64,000 bases of DNA. It comes from Apostichopus japonicus (lineage: Eukaryota > Echinodermata > Holothuroidea > Aspidochirotida > Stichopodidae). Within the stretch, counting starts at the first letter, position 1, and each line of letters opens with the position of its first letter. A program made the translations under genes and the position numbers. Location: positions 10,301,769-10,365,768 of the forward strand of contig NC_092572.1 of NCBI RefSeq assembly GCF_037975245.1. The letters are read 5' to 3'. The notes beneath the pieces were generated by a model that saw only the letters and a program-made list of their open reading frames with translations, was not told the DNA's origin and did not search any database. Positions 22,712 through 37,086 of the stretch are shown piece after piece.

Positions 22712-25700
22712 ATGGAGTGCTGTAACCCAAGTTTCATCTTTCTCTGTATTCTATCTACGGTTATAACATATTTAGTCGGAGCAGGTAAGTGTCAAATGTA
22801 GGATGTCAAATTTGTTATTATATTTTGCACAATTGACCAGAAATTATGAAGGGTGATAATATTCTCAGAGATACATTTATTTTTTACTTCAGTCATATTG
22901 GTATTATTACGATATATGCAGTTCTTTTGAGGGAACTTTACACGTAGGTTACAACTACGGTAACCATTCTTTTGAGAAATATATATTTAAATGTAAGCTT
23001 ATCGATGCTTCAAAGTTGTCTCTCTCTATACGCATCACATAGTTTAAGTAAAGTAGGTCTTGCTGATTGGTTCTTTTGTGGTAAACTTTATCTCAATAGA
23101 CAAAAAACAAACGGGAGGTGTTCGTTTGTTACTAAGAAATAAAACACGATTACCACATCGTTTGGGTTGTTGTATATACTTACTATGATAGAGTTCTGGC
23201 TTCTATTTGCCAACCGAAAATGTTGTGCAGCAGCAATAACAATAAAAACCAAGATGGGTTTTAATGACACTACTTTATATCACACTGTGCTTCTCAGTAC
23301 ATTCAGATGGCGTGGCTTGCTATTCCAGCGAGTTGAATGCACGGCGTCATGTTGTACTGAAGTCCATTGATTGTCCCGACGAAGTGGACTCTCATATTTT
23401 GATCATCCCAACGCAAAACGTCAACATTATGACCCTTCTTGGTAAGTTGATTGAAATCGACAGCTCTACTTGCAAACACTCATATTTTTACAATTTGTTC
23501 ACAGGGGATATAAGATTATCCAGTGAACATGGACTTGGCTAAACTTGATTACCTAATAACATTCCTGAGAGTTTTCTGTATCTTTTGCTGAAAACCACAT
23601 TTACCAAATAACATGATCAATCGCAATACGAGGCATAATTTGTTTCTTCAAATGTGGTGATTTTTGTGATATTAAACTGGCAACAGCAGAACCAATGTTG
23701 TAATCAGAGCAAATGAGCTGAAAATGTATTTTTCTTTATAATATTTCAATCATATATCCACAAAGAAAATAAGAGTTGCAATTACAGGAAATTATAAGAA
23801 ATATAACGTTGCCAAATATCCAACTTAATCAGGTTTCAAGAATAGATGTTGAACAATATATATCCGTATGGCATCACCAGCTGTGTGATTTCCTTCCGGG
23901 GAAGGGGAAGGTTTACCAGGTCAAAGTATATTATATTCAAGTAACCTTTTGTTCAGTTAGGGAAAGTGGGTTCCTTGTTCGAAGCCGGGGCGAGTCGGTT
24001 GGTCAGAAGGAATGTGAATCGGCAAATTCCTCTCGTACCATATGTGTTAGTTGCCATCTATAAGAGGCTCTTAGACTTTCTTTTATGTAATAGTAATTTG
24101 TTCCCGTATATAATCGGGTCATGATCTACAAGAAATGATAGCATGTTTACAGCATTTGCAATTAATTCTTCATATATCGTATTTTATAGACATCCCTGAT
24201 CATAGCAGATCAAGTGAGACTTCCCCCGTTATAGTCACCAATATAATTTTCGCAGCTCCGAGAACAGATTTATGCTTTTAAGCTTTTGTAAAGAGAAAAC
24301 AAACACTTTTATTTTCACTCTGTAAGGGTTTCTACTCACCGACCTAGTGCACTATTAAAATGTTCACTTGCAATCAATTACTTGCAGTAAAAATGTCACT
24401 CATTATGGACGCTTCATAATCCGAGGAGACTTGCGTGGCCAATAATAACAATACTATTGTCTTGTTGTCATACCAGGGCTCTCTGGCCATTTTCTTTTGA
24501 CTGGTTACCTAATCAGAAGGAACTATTACACATTTCAATTCCAACGATTTAAAGTTTGAGTATATAGAGAACAGAAAACTAATTAGGAGCTATCATATTT
24601 CTTTAAAGCCATTTAAACTAGTAGAAGTAAATGTTTGGCTAGAACGTGATTCAAAGTAGTGACCTCAGGGGTACAAAGCCCTCTCCTCCACCAACTGAGT
24701 TTTCCAGCACTTCAGCACTGGCGATTCCGACATGACATTTCTTTGTCAGGAATAGCCAGACACAGTGATATTTACCACAATGTAGGATTATTCGATAAAA
24801 TCCAGGAAGCCACAGTAAAGGATTTCAAGGGAAGTTTTGTAAATATATATATTTTTAGAACACAGCAGTGTATGATGTTAATATTTTTACGTTGAGTATT
24901 TGATCTGTCAACAGCAAAGGCAAATGAATTGCTGTCAACAAGATCTGTGGATAATGAGGATCACAACAACATGTTAAGTGAATCTAGTTCTTCTGGTAAG
25001 CACCAAGCTGACTTTATAATGTGTCTTGTTTTTTTGGAAACATGCTAAACATCATTATATTACCGCTGTAATTAGAACAAACATGGCATGTTCCAGTACA
25101 GCTTCCAGTTCAGGTAATCAAGATCACTTCTTGATTCCCGTTTTCAAGTGAACCTGGAATAGAATTCACTCCGACGACCCACTCGCAGTAACATCGCACT
25201 GTCCATTCATCGTGATGCGTCGCCTAACATAAAAACCCTTTTTTTTTGGGGGGGGGGGGGGGGGATTACTGTTTCTCATAAACAGCAAACTTTACTGACA
25301 TTGTTTGTCTTGTTCTCTTTAAACGTTGCCCACTTTCTTTGAAATATTTGTTTTATTCTATCTCGATAATTTGTTGCTATTGTAAAGAAAACCTTAAATT
25401 AATAGAAATATATATGCTATATATAAATGTTTTTTCTCTATATATGTTTTCTTTGCAAGTGGCATCTTTGTTTCCGTTAAACGGAATCACCAGCGGTGTG
25501 ACAACATCCAAGAAGACAACACATTCGGTTACTCAAAAGTTTCCGTTAAACGGAATCACCAGCGGTGTGACAACATCCAAGAAGACAACACATTCGGTTA
25601 CTCAAAATATTACTACGCCAAAACTAATAAAGCACAAAATATCAACGCCAAAAATACCAACATCCGAAAGAAATACGCCCAAAATAACAACGCCCATCAT

Positions 25701-28376
25701 GACAGTGCCCCTGTTACCTGTCAATGATTCCAGTGAGTAAATGGATTCATTTTGGGCTATTGTTTGAAGGACTGTTTCTGTAATTTGTTAGGACTTACCA
25801 ATATATATGGTTTCTGTGTGCCTACTTCATTGTAAGCAATCGTGATATTATTCACTCTTTAGATCCCATCACTTATAACGAAATGAATAGCGAAATATTT
25901 CAACAATTTTGATTACACCAATGTCGCATCTCTTGAATCTTGTCAGAATAATTGGGAAATACTTTAGCAACCTACCAACATAGTAAAATTGTAACATAAA
26001 GTGGGCTAGTACCCAAAATTATGAAAACGATTGATCTGTCTTTTCATTATCTTTACCATGTTTCTACTACTTTACTATGTTTCTATCTAAAAAGACATAT
26101 TATTTACGTGACAGCTAGACATATTCTGTTTTACATTTATACCATCCTTAGGATTAAAAGGTACATCGATTTTTGAAAGATTCTTTAGCACTCACATTTC
26201 GTAGCACATTTTAAATTACTAGAGCTTTTTTGTCGATTTCATTTGATATTTGTCGCTATTGATTGTGAAGTTAATCCATACATGGAAATTGATTTTTTCT
26301 TACAATCGATTAACCGATCTAGAATATATCATGATATAAATTATTTCTATGCAGGCATTTTGTCAAAGCTAATATTGGCCTTTGGTTATGAACGTCATTG
26401 ATCATACTTCCTGCATGCAAGAAAATCATGAGCAATGTTAATATAATGCCGATGCTTTAAAGTCCAGGGGAGATTTATTTTCGAATGATGACAAACGAAA
26501 AAAATATTTCTAAACATCATTAAGTTTATTATATAACTCTCTACACAGAGTTTTCGAGGATGCTGGTGATTAAAATTATTGCAGTTTGTACCATAAAATA
26601 ACTGGAAGCCAACAAATATGATATCATGCAGGCAAAGTTACACACGGATAGCAAATCATTTCGCTTTGCTTTCAATTGTACTTTAATGATTTAACCTGAG
26701 ATTAAATACGGTTTTAAGCTCATTTCATGGGATGTGAAGTTAAACATTCATACCATTGACTGCAGGCTGTTCACATTGACCCAGCTTTAAGGAAAATGGA
26801 TGTACATTACTTCAAGTTCACTTTTTGTACTTTAATGATTTAACCTGAGATTAAATACGGTTTTAAGCTCATTTCATGGGATGTGAAGTTAAACATTCAT
26901 ACCATTGACTGCATTGTTGCTAACATAATTATATGGTAGAGACTTTACCCTGGAAATTCAAATCAATTTAACCACGATGTTTACATATTATTCTCTTTTC
27001 ATCAATAAAAAAATCCATTTTCATTTGGAAAAATAGCAGTTCCAAGATTTCACCGCTTGATGACCATCAAGTTTCTCATGTTTGCTACCATTCGGGTATT
27101 TTGTAACAATTTAGTCGTATGTATACACCCATTTCATCTATATCTATTATTCGCCAACGATTTACTGAATCGTCACAACAGTGACTTCGTCTTTTGTTTA
27201 TCATTGTAATAGGATGTTCTGAATGGGTAGCCTATGGAGGGAGTCAGTACTGTTATATGGAAGGGCGCGAAACCTGGCAAAATGCAACATCTTATTGCAG
27301 ACAGTACACCCAGTACTCATATTTAGTAACGGTGGAATCAATAGAAGAAAATACCTTCCTCAACGATCTTGTACAGGAAAGGAACACGGATGGTTTCAGG
27401 GACACTTGGATTGGTCTCAATGATTTGGAAGTGGATTGTGAGTTTTTTTAGCTTCTACTATACTAAGCGCATCGCTTTTATCCTTTGCAATCTCGGTAGT
27501 TGAGTTGAAGTTATACGAAAAGGTAGAGCATTGCCGTAATCAAGCCTACTCCAGAGAACAGCATGAATACGTTTCTCAGTGGCAGGCGTAGTAAGATAAT
27601 TTCTAAGTTGCCCCACCCGCCTAATATGAAGCATTGTCGACGTACATATGTGGCTAACTTGCTGATCAATAGAAAGGTGAGTGAAAACTTGTCAGAGAAC
27701 ACGAACACGCCAATGCATTTAGTTTTTGAGATCCAAATAGAAATCCGTGTCTTCATTATCGAATATATGTATGTATATATATATATATATACGAATAAGA
27801 AAAATGCATTGGTTTTCTTAATAAGGCCATCCATCCCCATTCCATGTATATTGTAATTGAATACGATGTGAGGGCCTACTAGATGTCGATGCGGTTGATA
27901 TGGTGGGGAGGGTTAATAGAACATTATGAAATAAATACATGAATCATTCGTTTACCTGGTGTATTACTGGGTAACTTGACATGATACTTTATCCATTTTT
28001 ACGTCACATGATATTGTACTGTAATTCACCTTGTTCGTATTGTATTGTGAAAAGTTCAGACAGAGTGACAAAATAAAACGATTCACAATATGACTATTTT
28101 GTTAAATTCATCAGACTGAAAAATATAATTATCACCAGCCAGTTACTATCCTTCGTCAATAACGGTAACCTTCTCCTTTCGAATTTTATTCCAGTTGAAT
28201 GGATAACGGAATCTGGCGAGCCAGCAACTTTCTTCAACTGGGAAACTCAACATGGAGATCCACAAGGCAATACTCCCGGGGAGAGTTGTGTTTTCATGAC
28301 TATTTTATACGATGGTAGATGGCTCGATGGTGAATGCGGGAGTGTTAAGCATTACATATGCGAAAACAGGTTATAA
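22712..28376 (+). CDS. Secreted C-type lectin, gene A (7 exons)
   Basis: Exons: 22712-22784, 23298-23441, 24190-24213, 24915-24995, 25460-25732, 27213-27437, 28195-28376 (TAA). All introns are phase 1 with GT-AG ends. The sum is 1002 bp, or 333 residues. Exon 1 encodes a signal peptide (MECCNPSFIFLCILSTVITY). Exon 2 is an unrecognised 48-residue domain with two cysteines. Exon 3 is an 8-residue microexon, exon 4 is Ser-rich, and exon 5 is a Thr/Pro/Lys stalk suited to O-glycosylation. Exons 6-7 form a long-form C-type lectin domain with six cysteines, WIGLNDLE and a C-terminal YICEN. The calcium-site-2 motifs read EPA instead of EPN or QPD, and WLD instead of WND, so sugar binding may be weak or altered. 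There is no membrane segment, so it is probably secreted, for example in innate immunity. Exon 5 contains an exact 69-bp duplication absent from gene B. Exons 1-5 are predicted; exons 6-7 are certain by family. Confidence 0.85.
23298..23441 (+). CDS. Gene A exon 2, unrecognised 48-residue domain
   Basis: The acceptor is GTGCTTCTCAG and the donor GTAAGT. The exon is phase 1 to phase 1 with residues VHSDGVACYSSE at the start. Gene B (32502-32645) differs by only a few residues, and a shorter homologue is at 52145-52258. Reading through the donor stays open for about 32 more codons in both A and B, so intron retention would give a short secreted form without the lectin domain. Confidence 0.65.
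25471..25608 (+). repeat. Exact 69-bp tandem duplication inside stalk exon
   Basis: 25471-25539 and 25540-25608 match over 68 of 69 bases, adding 23 residues (FPLNGITSGVTTSKK and on) in frame. Gene B (34688-34891) and the inverted copy (58043-58252) have a single unit. Confidence 0.95.
26681..26914 (+). repeat. Tandem intronic repeat, unit about 145 bp (gene A intron 5)
   Basis: TACTTTAATGATTTAACCTGAG and the following ~145 bp occur twice in succession, the second copy truncated. Gene B has two fuller copies (about 35830-36125). The relic at 19765-19925 has one. Confidence 0.85.
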
Positions 28377-28898
28377 ATATTGACCTTTTTACTGGCTGGA
28401 TTTGAAGCGATTCTCGGCCGACATTCAGATTTCAGTCTTGAGCATTTTGATCCCGTCAGAATCTTCGTTATATAGAAAGATGATTTCTTTTGAAGATAAA
28501 AATGCTTGGATTTTGAGACAAAGGTTGTATTTGGGCAAGGCCTTACTTAATCCTTTTGGGACCAAGATGAAACATATACATTGAGCACCACCAACGAGGG
28601 CCTTTCGGTGCTTGGAAAAATAGGGGCGCATGGTAATTTCTCCGTATGCCGGTAGTACATTTTGCCTTTGGACAGTGATTAATGGTCATGTCATTTTTTG
28701 GAAAGATAGAGAAACATACAAATGTAGAGATGGAAACTCCATAGACCGCGAAAGCTTTCAACATTAAACTTAACAGAATACAAATATCATTACAGAGAAT
28801 CAAACCATTTGCACGTAGAAATATCTCTTCATCTTTGTATTTGCTGTTATTAAACGATATGGAGTTTTATTATCTCATACCATATGTATTTGTGTGAG
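28377..28898 (+). other. Gene A 3' flank
   Basis: Presumed 3' UTR and flank. ATTAAA motifs occur near 28765 and 28853, but no canonical AATAAA lies close to the stop. The sequence aligns with 37671-38185 in unit B and, inverted, with parts of 55100-55421. Confidence 0.45.
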
Positions 28899-29105
28899 CG
28901 ACCACAAATTTGGGGGAATCCCACACGGGCTAATTTATTACAACTTACACGTCGCGTGGCTTTCAATTCAACATTTTAACTTAAATTTGGAAGGTCATTT
29001 CAGATGGGAGAACCGTACATTGCTCTTGGATGAAAAACCCACCCTACTATGACCCGGCCCGGTATCGAACCCAGAACCACCCAATTTCTCTACTTGTACC
29101 GCTTG
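28899..29105 (-). mobile_element. SINE copy in unit A with head deletion
   Basis: Matches the SINE at 20806-21052 but lacks roughly 45 bp of the tRNA-like head, including the A box. The B box GGTTCGATACC region is kept. The deletion is shared with unit B, so A and B derive from the same duplicated parent. Confidence 0.65.
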
Positions 29106-31440
29106 AGAAATGATAATGACAATCAGTTGTTTACAATTGTCACTAAACGATTTGTTAAGAATGCTTACATGAAACCGTCTTGGGTGGCTGTGGTATGGTT
29201 ACATTGACCGTTGTCTCTCTGACTTTGTTGTCATATCCGAGCATGGTTTGTATTTGTGTTGTAGTATATGTTAGTTATTATATCGATATTTTACTTACAA
29301 CGATAGAAAAGAAATCAGTAAAATTAAATTTGTAACTGTCGTTATAATCCCAGCATAATAGTTGTGTATACATTTCGGACTTTCCGTGTTTTTTGTTCAA
29401 TTAGGTAAAGTTTAAAGAACATGCGATAAGGACTAGACTATTTGTGATTTTGAAAAGTAAAAATTTGTCATTATTTTTAAGAGTTTTAATACATAATTGC
29501 AAGAAGTAACGTATTGTATATACCAGGAACCTCTGTGTTGTAACCGTTGAACGTGATATCTGTTAGTGTTTTGGTTTATGTAGTGCTTATGGTGATAATT
29601 AGAAAGTAATAAAGGCATGAAACGTTTGGCAATATGCGATAATTTATTTGGTTGTAACATATGTAAATGCGTTAATGTGTGTGGCGTATATACACTAGTT
29701 GTTATCAGCCCAAATGTTCAGAAGTAGATTCTATAACAATTGAACAAAGTTTCTAAGGATGATAGTAAATTACATCATCATATCATGCTTATTCAAATGG
29801 ATTAATTAAAATTTTCGATATGGTACTCAAGCTTTGCCTCATCGTCTGAGTCTAATTTCCTAACAACTACCTGTAGCAGATAAGCACTGGAACTATTTGC
29901 GGTAGAAACATGTTTTGCAGAAATGACATTTACTTCTACAGTACAGTGTATTTGATATTGTTTTTCTCATTTTCCTTTTAATTATATTCATAGCTTTACA
30001 ATGTCACTTGCTACAATGGTGTTTTATTAGTTTCATATATAAATATTAGACGTAACTTTTATAATAATTCTAAATATATATCTATGGTACTTTTATGTCA
30101 ATGTTCTATGTATTCTGTGTTAATTTCTCTACTTTTTGTATTGGTTTGTTGATTTAACTGACTACTGAGGACCTCAGTTAATAAAAGACCTGAATAACTC
30201 TCGACTATTACAGTTGCAAGTTGAATAAGTAAAAAGTAAAAAGTTGCTGATTAGCCAATACTTCATTTGAATATCATATGAATCAGATTGGGTTATATCG
30301 TATAACATAGCCTCCAAGATTATGGCAAACAGTTGCGGCCTCCATGAAGTAAAAAGTCAACAGTAAAATGGTAAGGATTACAAGAGTTGTTAACATGTTA
30401 TGCGTTACTGCCTTATTCTAACAGCACATGGGCCTTTTATAAGAAATTATAAAAGAATTAAACCGAAATTGTCACGTAATGGGTTTCTTAAGTAGGTACT
30501 TAAACGATCTATCATCCATATAGACAAAGGTGATGTTTATGAAACAAAATTTAACTACCGTATTTTGTGAGACTAATTTTGTTTATCGAGAAAGCGATTA
30601 TTTTCATTGTGTTTTTTATTTACCCTTCAGCATTGTTGTTTAAAATTAAATGTTAATTAAGTCACTTGAAGTTCAATATATCAGACAACGGAAATTGCTT
30701 CACTGATTTGTTTCATAAATGAAATGAGCTCTAGGAAACACAGTTTTTATGTTCAGCGCATTTTATTCGCGTAATTACTAACATTCATATACAAAGGCAC
30801 TTTAAATAAAGACCACTTTTAATAGTCAGTTGTGTGTACTAGCAAACTTTCTGTTTATGTGCAAGCAGTGACGTATACAATAAACTGATACAAGCAGTGG
30901 CGCACGGTGACAAGACATCTGTAATTATTGGAGCCCACCCTCTCATAACACAATGTAACAATTTGTCCGTCTCAGTGGAAGTATCCGTAGGTGGTGTAAC
31001 CGGAACACCAACTACATAAATACTTTCTTTAGACAATGCATGCTTTATCTTGAATCCTTTTGCTAACATAAATATCATGTAAAGTTATGAAAGAATGTGT
31101 TTGTGATTATTCACGTCACTCCTTCCTTTGCAAGTGAGGTAAAGAAAACGCTTAAATGCACATTTTATGCTTTCAACCTGTAACGTATTGGGACCTGGTT
31201 CTTCGAAAAGGATCCGACTTTTGTGGGAAAAAAAGCTAAGTAGCCATGTGAAAAGTTAAATTCAGGATCAGTCTGGAGCCTAAAGGTAGCGACAACGAAA
31301 CCACCAGCCACAATTGGCTTCCACGAGGGTAGTGATGAAGTCCTCTGGAAATGGAAGTACACAGGTGTTTACAATTTTTGAATTAACAAGATTTATTACA
31401 TGCAAAATAGTATGATAATTTACAAACACAATTTATTTTC
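29106..31440. other. Unit A distal flank, noncoding
   Basis: AT-rich sequence alignable over most of its length with 41263-43600. The short ORFs at 29433, 30839, 31165 and 31493 are not conserved as frames between units. No gene seen. Confidence 0.55.
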
Positions 31441-31845
31441 ATGAAATCCTAATACGCCAGTAGAGAACTACAAACTTTTATTTCATGATTTGTCATATTG
31501 GCCTATCTAATATGTAAAAAAAAGAGACGAAAGCTCTGCAAGATATAAACGGGAAGGTGAAGTATATGAACTTATGATTCACAGTAAGCGTGAATACAAT
31601 AACGCCTCCACTAACTTGCTGTCGATTCCTTGTAAATCTACTCGCCTTTTCATATTGCCTCGCGATCTCATTCACACCATTCAGTCGAGTTCACATCGAT
31701 CGATACGACATGAAATCAGAAATGTAATATCACGTCAAACTAGTGAGCCTACTTATTAAATATAGTAACTGTTGCAGGACCAAGAATCAAGGGAACCGAG
31801 CTCGGCATGAACAAATAATATTACCGAATGCGGTTGACGATTGAT

Positions 31846-31854
31846 TATATATAA
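31846..31854 (+). promoter_or_regulatory. TATA box of lectin gene B
   Basis: TATATATAA, 62 bp before the ATG at 31916, same spacing as gene A. The DNA upstream of about 31785 is not homologous with that of gene A, so distal control may differ. Confidence 0.55.
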
Positions 31855-31915
31855 TTTGTACAGAGGATATTCGTTTTTCACATTTTCAAACTGAACACAT
31901 CCAATACATTCGGAA

Positions 31916-34900
31916 ATGGAGTGCTGTAACCCAAATTTCATCTTTCTCTGTATTCTATCTACCGTTATAACATATTTAGTCGGAGCAGGTAAGTGTCAAA
32001 TGTAGGATGTCAAACTTGTTATTATGTTTTCACAATTGACCAGAAAGTATGAAGGGTGATATTATTCTCAGAGATACATTTGTTATTTACTTCAGTCATA
32101 TTTGGTATTATTACCATAATATCTGCAGTTCTTCTGAGGGAACTATACACGTAGGTTACAACTACGGTAACCATTCTTTTGAGAAATATATATATTCAAA
32201 TGTAAGCTTGTCGATGCTTAAAAGTCTCAACACGCATCACACAGTTTAAGTAAACTAGGTCTTGTTGATTGGTTCTTTTGGGGTAAATTTTATCTCAATA
32301 GACAGAAAAAAAAACGGGAGATTTTCGTTCGTAACTAAGAAATAAAACAGTATTACCATATCGTTGGGATTGTTGTATATACTTAATATGATAGGGGTCT
32401 TGCTTCAATTTGCCAACCGAAAATGTTGTGCAGCAGCAATAACAATAACAACCAAGATGGTTTTTAATGACAGTACTTTATGATCACACTATGCTTCTCA
32501 GTACATTCAGATGGCGTGGCTTGCTATTCCAGCGAGTTGAATGCACGACGTCATGTTGTACTGAAGTCCATTGATTGTCCCGACGACGTGGACTCTAATA
32601 TTATATACATCCCAACGCATAACGTCACCGTTATGACCCTTCTTGGTAAGTTGATTGAAATCGACAGCTCTACTTGCAAGCACTCATATATTAACAATTT
32701 GTTCACGTATGATATTAAACTATCAATTGAACATGGACCTGGCTAAATTTGATTACCTAATAAGATTCCTGACAGTTTTCTCTATCTTTTGCTGAAAACC
32801 ACATTTACCAAATAACAGGATCAGTCGCAAAGATACAAGGCATTATTTGTTTCTCCAAATGTGGTGATTTTTGTGACATTGAATCTGGCAACAGCAGAAC
32901 CAATGTTGTCATCAGAGCAAATGAACTGGAAATGTCTTTTTCTTTATGATACTTCATTCATATACCCGCAAAGAAAATAAGAGTTGCAATTATATGAAAT
33001 TCTAAGAAATATAACGTTGTCAGATAGGCCAAATATCCAACTTATTCAGGTGTCAAGAATAGCTGTTGAACAATATATACTCGTATGGCATCACCAGCTG
33101 TAGGAGTTCCTTCTGGGGTAGGGGAAGGTTTACCAGGTCAAATTATATTATATTCAAGTAACCTTTTGTTCAGTTAGGGAAAGTAGGTTCATGTTCGAAG
33201 CCGGAGCTAGTCGGTTGGTCAGAAAGAATGTGAATCGTCAAATTCCTCTGGTACCATATGTGTTAGTTGCCATCTATAAGAGGCTCTTAAACTTTCTTTT
33301 ATGTAATATTAATTTGTTCCCGCATAAAATTGGGTCATGATCTACAGAAATTATAGCAAACTTAGAACGTTTTCCATTAATTATTCATATATCGTATTTC
33401 ATAGACATCCCTAATCATAGCAGATCAAGTGAGACTTCCTCCGATTATAGTCACCGAAATTATATTCGCAGCTCTGAGAACAGACTTTTGCTTTTAAGCT
33501 TTTGTAAAGAGAAAACAAACACTTTTATTTTCACTCTGTAAGGATATCTACTCACCGACCTAGTGCACTATTAAAATGTTCACTTGCAATCAATTACTTG
33601 CACTAAATCTTGACTCATGATGGACACTTTATACACCGAGGAGACTTGCGTGGTCAATAATTATGATACTATTTCCTTTTTGTCATACCGGGGCTCTCTG
33701 GCCATTTTCCTTTGATTGGTTACCTAATCGGAAGGAATTATTGCACATTCCATTTCCAATAATTAGGAGCTATCATAATTTTTTAAAGCCATTTTATTTA
33801 TTATTATTATATATTATATTATTATTAACTAGCAGAAGTAAATGTTTGGCTTGAACATAATTCAAAGTAGTGACGCCAGAGGTACGAAAACCTTTGCTCC
33901 ACCAACTGAGTATTCCAGCACTTCAAACACTGGCCATTCCGATATAATCATGTCTTTGTCAGGAGGATGTCGTCGGAATACACAGCAACATGCATGCCAT
34001 GACACAGTGATATTTACCACAATGTAGGATGATTTGATAGAACCCAGAAAGCCACAGGAAGGGATTTCAAGAGAAGTTTTGTGAATATATATTTTTGCAG
34101 AACAGAACATGTTATGATGGTAATATATTTACGTTGAGTATTTGATTTGTCAACAGCAAAAGCAAATGAATTGCTCTCAACAAGAGCTGTGGATAATAAG
34201 GATGTCAACAACATAGTAAAGGAATCTAGTTCTTCTGGTAAGCCTAAGGCTGACTTTCTAAGGTATAACGTTTTCGGAAACATGCTAAACATCATTATAT
34301 TACCGCTGTAATTAGAACAAACATGACATGTTCCAGTACAGCTTCCAGTTCAGTTAATCAAGATCACTTCTTGATTACCGTTTCAAGTGAACCTGGAATA
34401 GAATTCACTCTGACGACACATTCGCAGTAACATCGCACTGTCCATTCATCGTGATGGGTCGCCTAACATAAAAACCTTTTTTTTTGAGGGGGAATTACTG
34501 TTTCTCATAAACAGCAAACTTTACTGACATTGTTTGTCTTGTTCTCTTTAAACGTTGCGCACTTTCTTTGAAATATTTGTTTTATTCTATCTCGATAATT
34601 TGTTGCTATTCTAAAGAAAACCTTAACTTATAGAAATATATATGCTATATATAAATGTTTTTTCTCTATATATGTTTTCTTTGCAAGTGGCATCTTTGTT
34701 TCCGTTAAACGGAATCACCAGCGGTGTGACAACATCCAAGAAGACAACACATTCGGTTACTCAAAATATTACTACGCCAAAACTAATACAGCACAAAATA
34801 TCAACGCCAAGAATACCAACATCCGAAAGAAATACGCCCAAAATAACAACGCCCATCATGACAGTGTCCCTGTTACCTGTCAATGATTCCAGTGAGTAAA

Positions 34901-37009
34901 TGGATTCATTTTGGGCTATTGTTTGAAAGGACTGTCTCTGTAATTTGTTAGGACTTACCAATATATATGGCTTCAGTGTGCATACTTCATTGTAAGCAAT
35001 CGTGATATTATTCACTCTTTAGATCCCATCACTTATAACGAAATGAATAGCGAAATATTTCAATAATTTTGATTACACCAATGCCGCATCTCTTGAATCT
35101 TGTCAGAATAATTGGGAAATACTTTAGCAACTTACCAATATAGTACAATTGTAACATAAAGTGGGCTAGTACCCAAAATTATGAAAACGATTGATCTGTC
35201 TTTTCATTATCTTTACCATGTTTCTACTACTTTTCTATGTTTATATCTAAAAATAAAATTTACGTGACAGCTAGACATATTCTGTTTTACATTTATACCA
35301 TTCTTAGGATTAAAAGGTACACCGATTTTTGAAAGTTGCTTTAGCACTCACATTTCGTAGCACATTTTAAATTACTAGAGCTTTTTCTTCGATTTCATTT
35401 GATAATTGTCGCTATTGATTGTGAAGTTAATCCATACATGGAAATTGATTTTTTCTTACAATCGATTAACCGATCTATAATATATCATGATATAAATTAT
35501 TTCTATGCAGGCAGTTTGTCAAAGCCAATATTGGCCTTTGGTTATGAACGTCATTGATCATACTTCCTGCATGCAAGAAAATCATGAGCAATGTTAATAT
35601 AATGCCGATGCTTTAAAGTCCAGGGGAGATTTATTTTTGAATGATGACAAACGAAAAAAATATTTCTAAACATCAAGTTTATTATATAACTCTCTACACA
35701 GAGTTTTCGAGGATGCTGGTGATTAAAATTATTGCAGTTTGCACCATAAAATAACTGGAAGCCAACAAATATGATATCATGCAGGCAAAGTTGCACACAG
35801 ATAGCAAATCATTTCGCTTTGCTTTCAATTGTACTTTAATGATTTAACCTGAGATTAAATACGGTTTTAAGCTCATTTCATGGGATGTGAAGTTAAACAT
35901 TCATACCATTGACTGCAGGCTGTTGATATTGACCCAACTTTAAGGAAAATGGATGTACATTACTTCAAGTTCACTTTTTGTACTTTAATGATTTAACCTA
36001 AGATTTAATAGGGTTTTAAGCTTATTTCATGGGATGTGAAGTTTAACATTCATACCATTGACTGCAGGCTGTTCACATTGACCAAACTTTAAGGAAAATG
36101 GATGTACATTACTTCAAGTTCACTTTTGGTATGACATTGATCACGTGACACATTGTTGCTAACATAATTATATGGTAGAGACGGTACCCTGGAAATTCAA
36201 ATCAATTTAACCACGATGTTTACTAATATTCTCTTTTCATCAATAAAAAAAATCCATTTTCATTTGGAAAAATAGCAGTTCCAAGATTTCACCGCTTGAT
36301 GACCATCAAGTTTCTGATGTTTGCTACCATTCGGGTACTTTGTAACTATTTAGTCGTATGTATACACCCATTTCATCTATTATTCGCCAACGATTTACTG
36401 AATCGTCACAACAGTGACTTCGTCTTTTGTTTATCATTGTAATAGGATGTCCTGAATGGGTAGCCTATGGAGGGAGTCTGTACTGTTATATGGAAGGGCG
36501 CGAAACCTGGCAAAATGCAGCATCTTATTGCAGACAGTACACCCAGTACTCATATTTAGTAGCGGTGGAATCAATAGAAGAAAATACCTTCCTCAACGAT
36601 CTTGTACAGGAAAGGAACACGGATGGTTTCAGGGACACTTGGATTGGTCTCAATGATTTGGAAGTAGATTGTGAGTTTTTTAGCTTCTACTATACTAAGC
36701 GCATCGCTTTTATCCTTTGCAATCTCGGTAGTTGAGTTGAAGTTATACGAAAAGGTAGAGCATTGCCGTAATCAAGCCTACTCCAGAGAACAGCATGAAT
36801 ATGTTTCTCAGTGGCAGGCGTAGTAAGATAATTTCTAAGTTGCCCCACCCGCCTAATATGAAGCATTGTCGACATACATATGTGGCTAACTTGCTGATCC
36901 ATAGAAAGGTGAGTGAAAACTTGTCAGAGAACACGAACACGCCAATGCATTTAGTTTTTGAGATCCAAATAGAAATCCGTGTCTTCAGTATCGAATATTT
37001 GTATGTATG

Positions 37010-37086
<77 letters not shown>

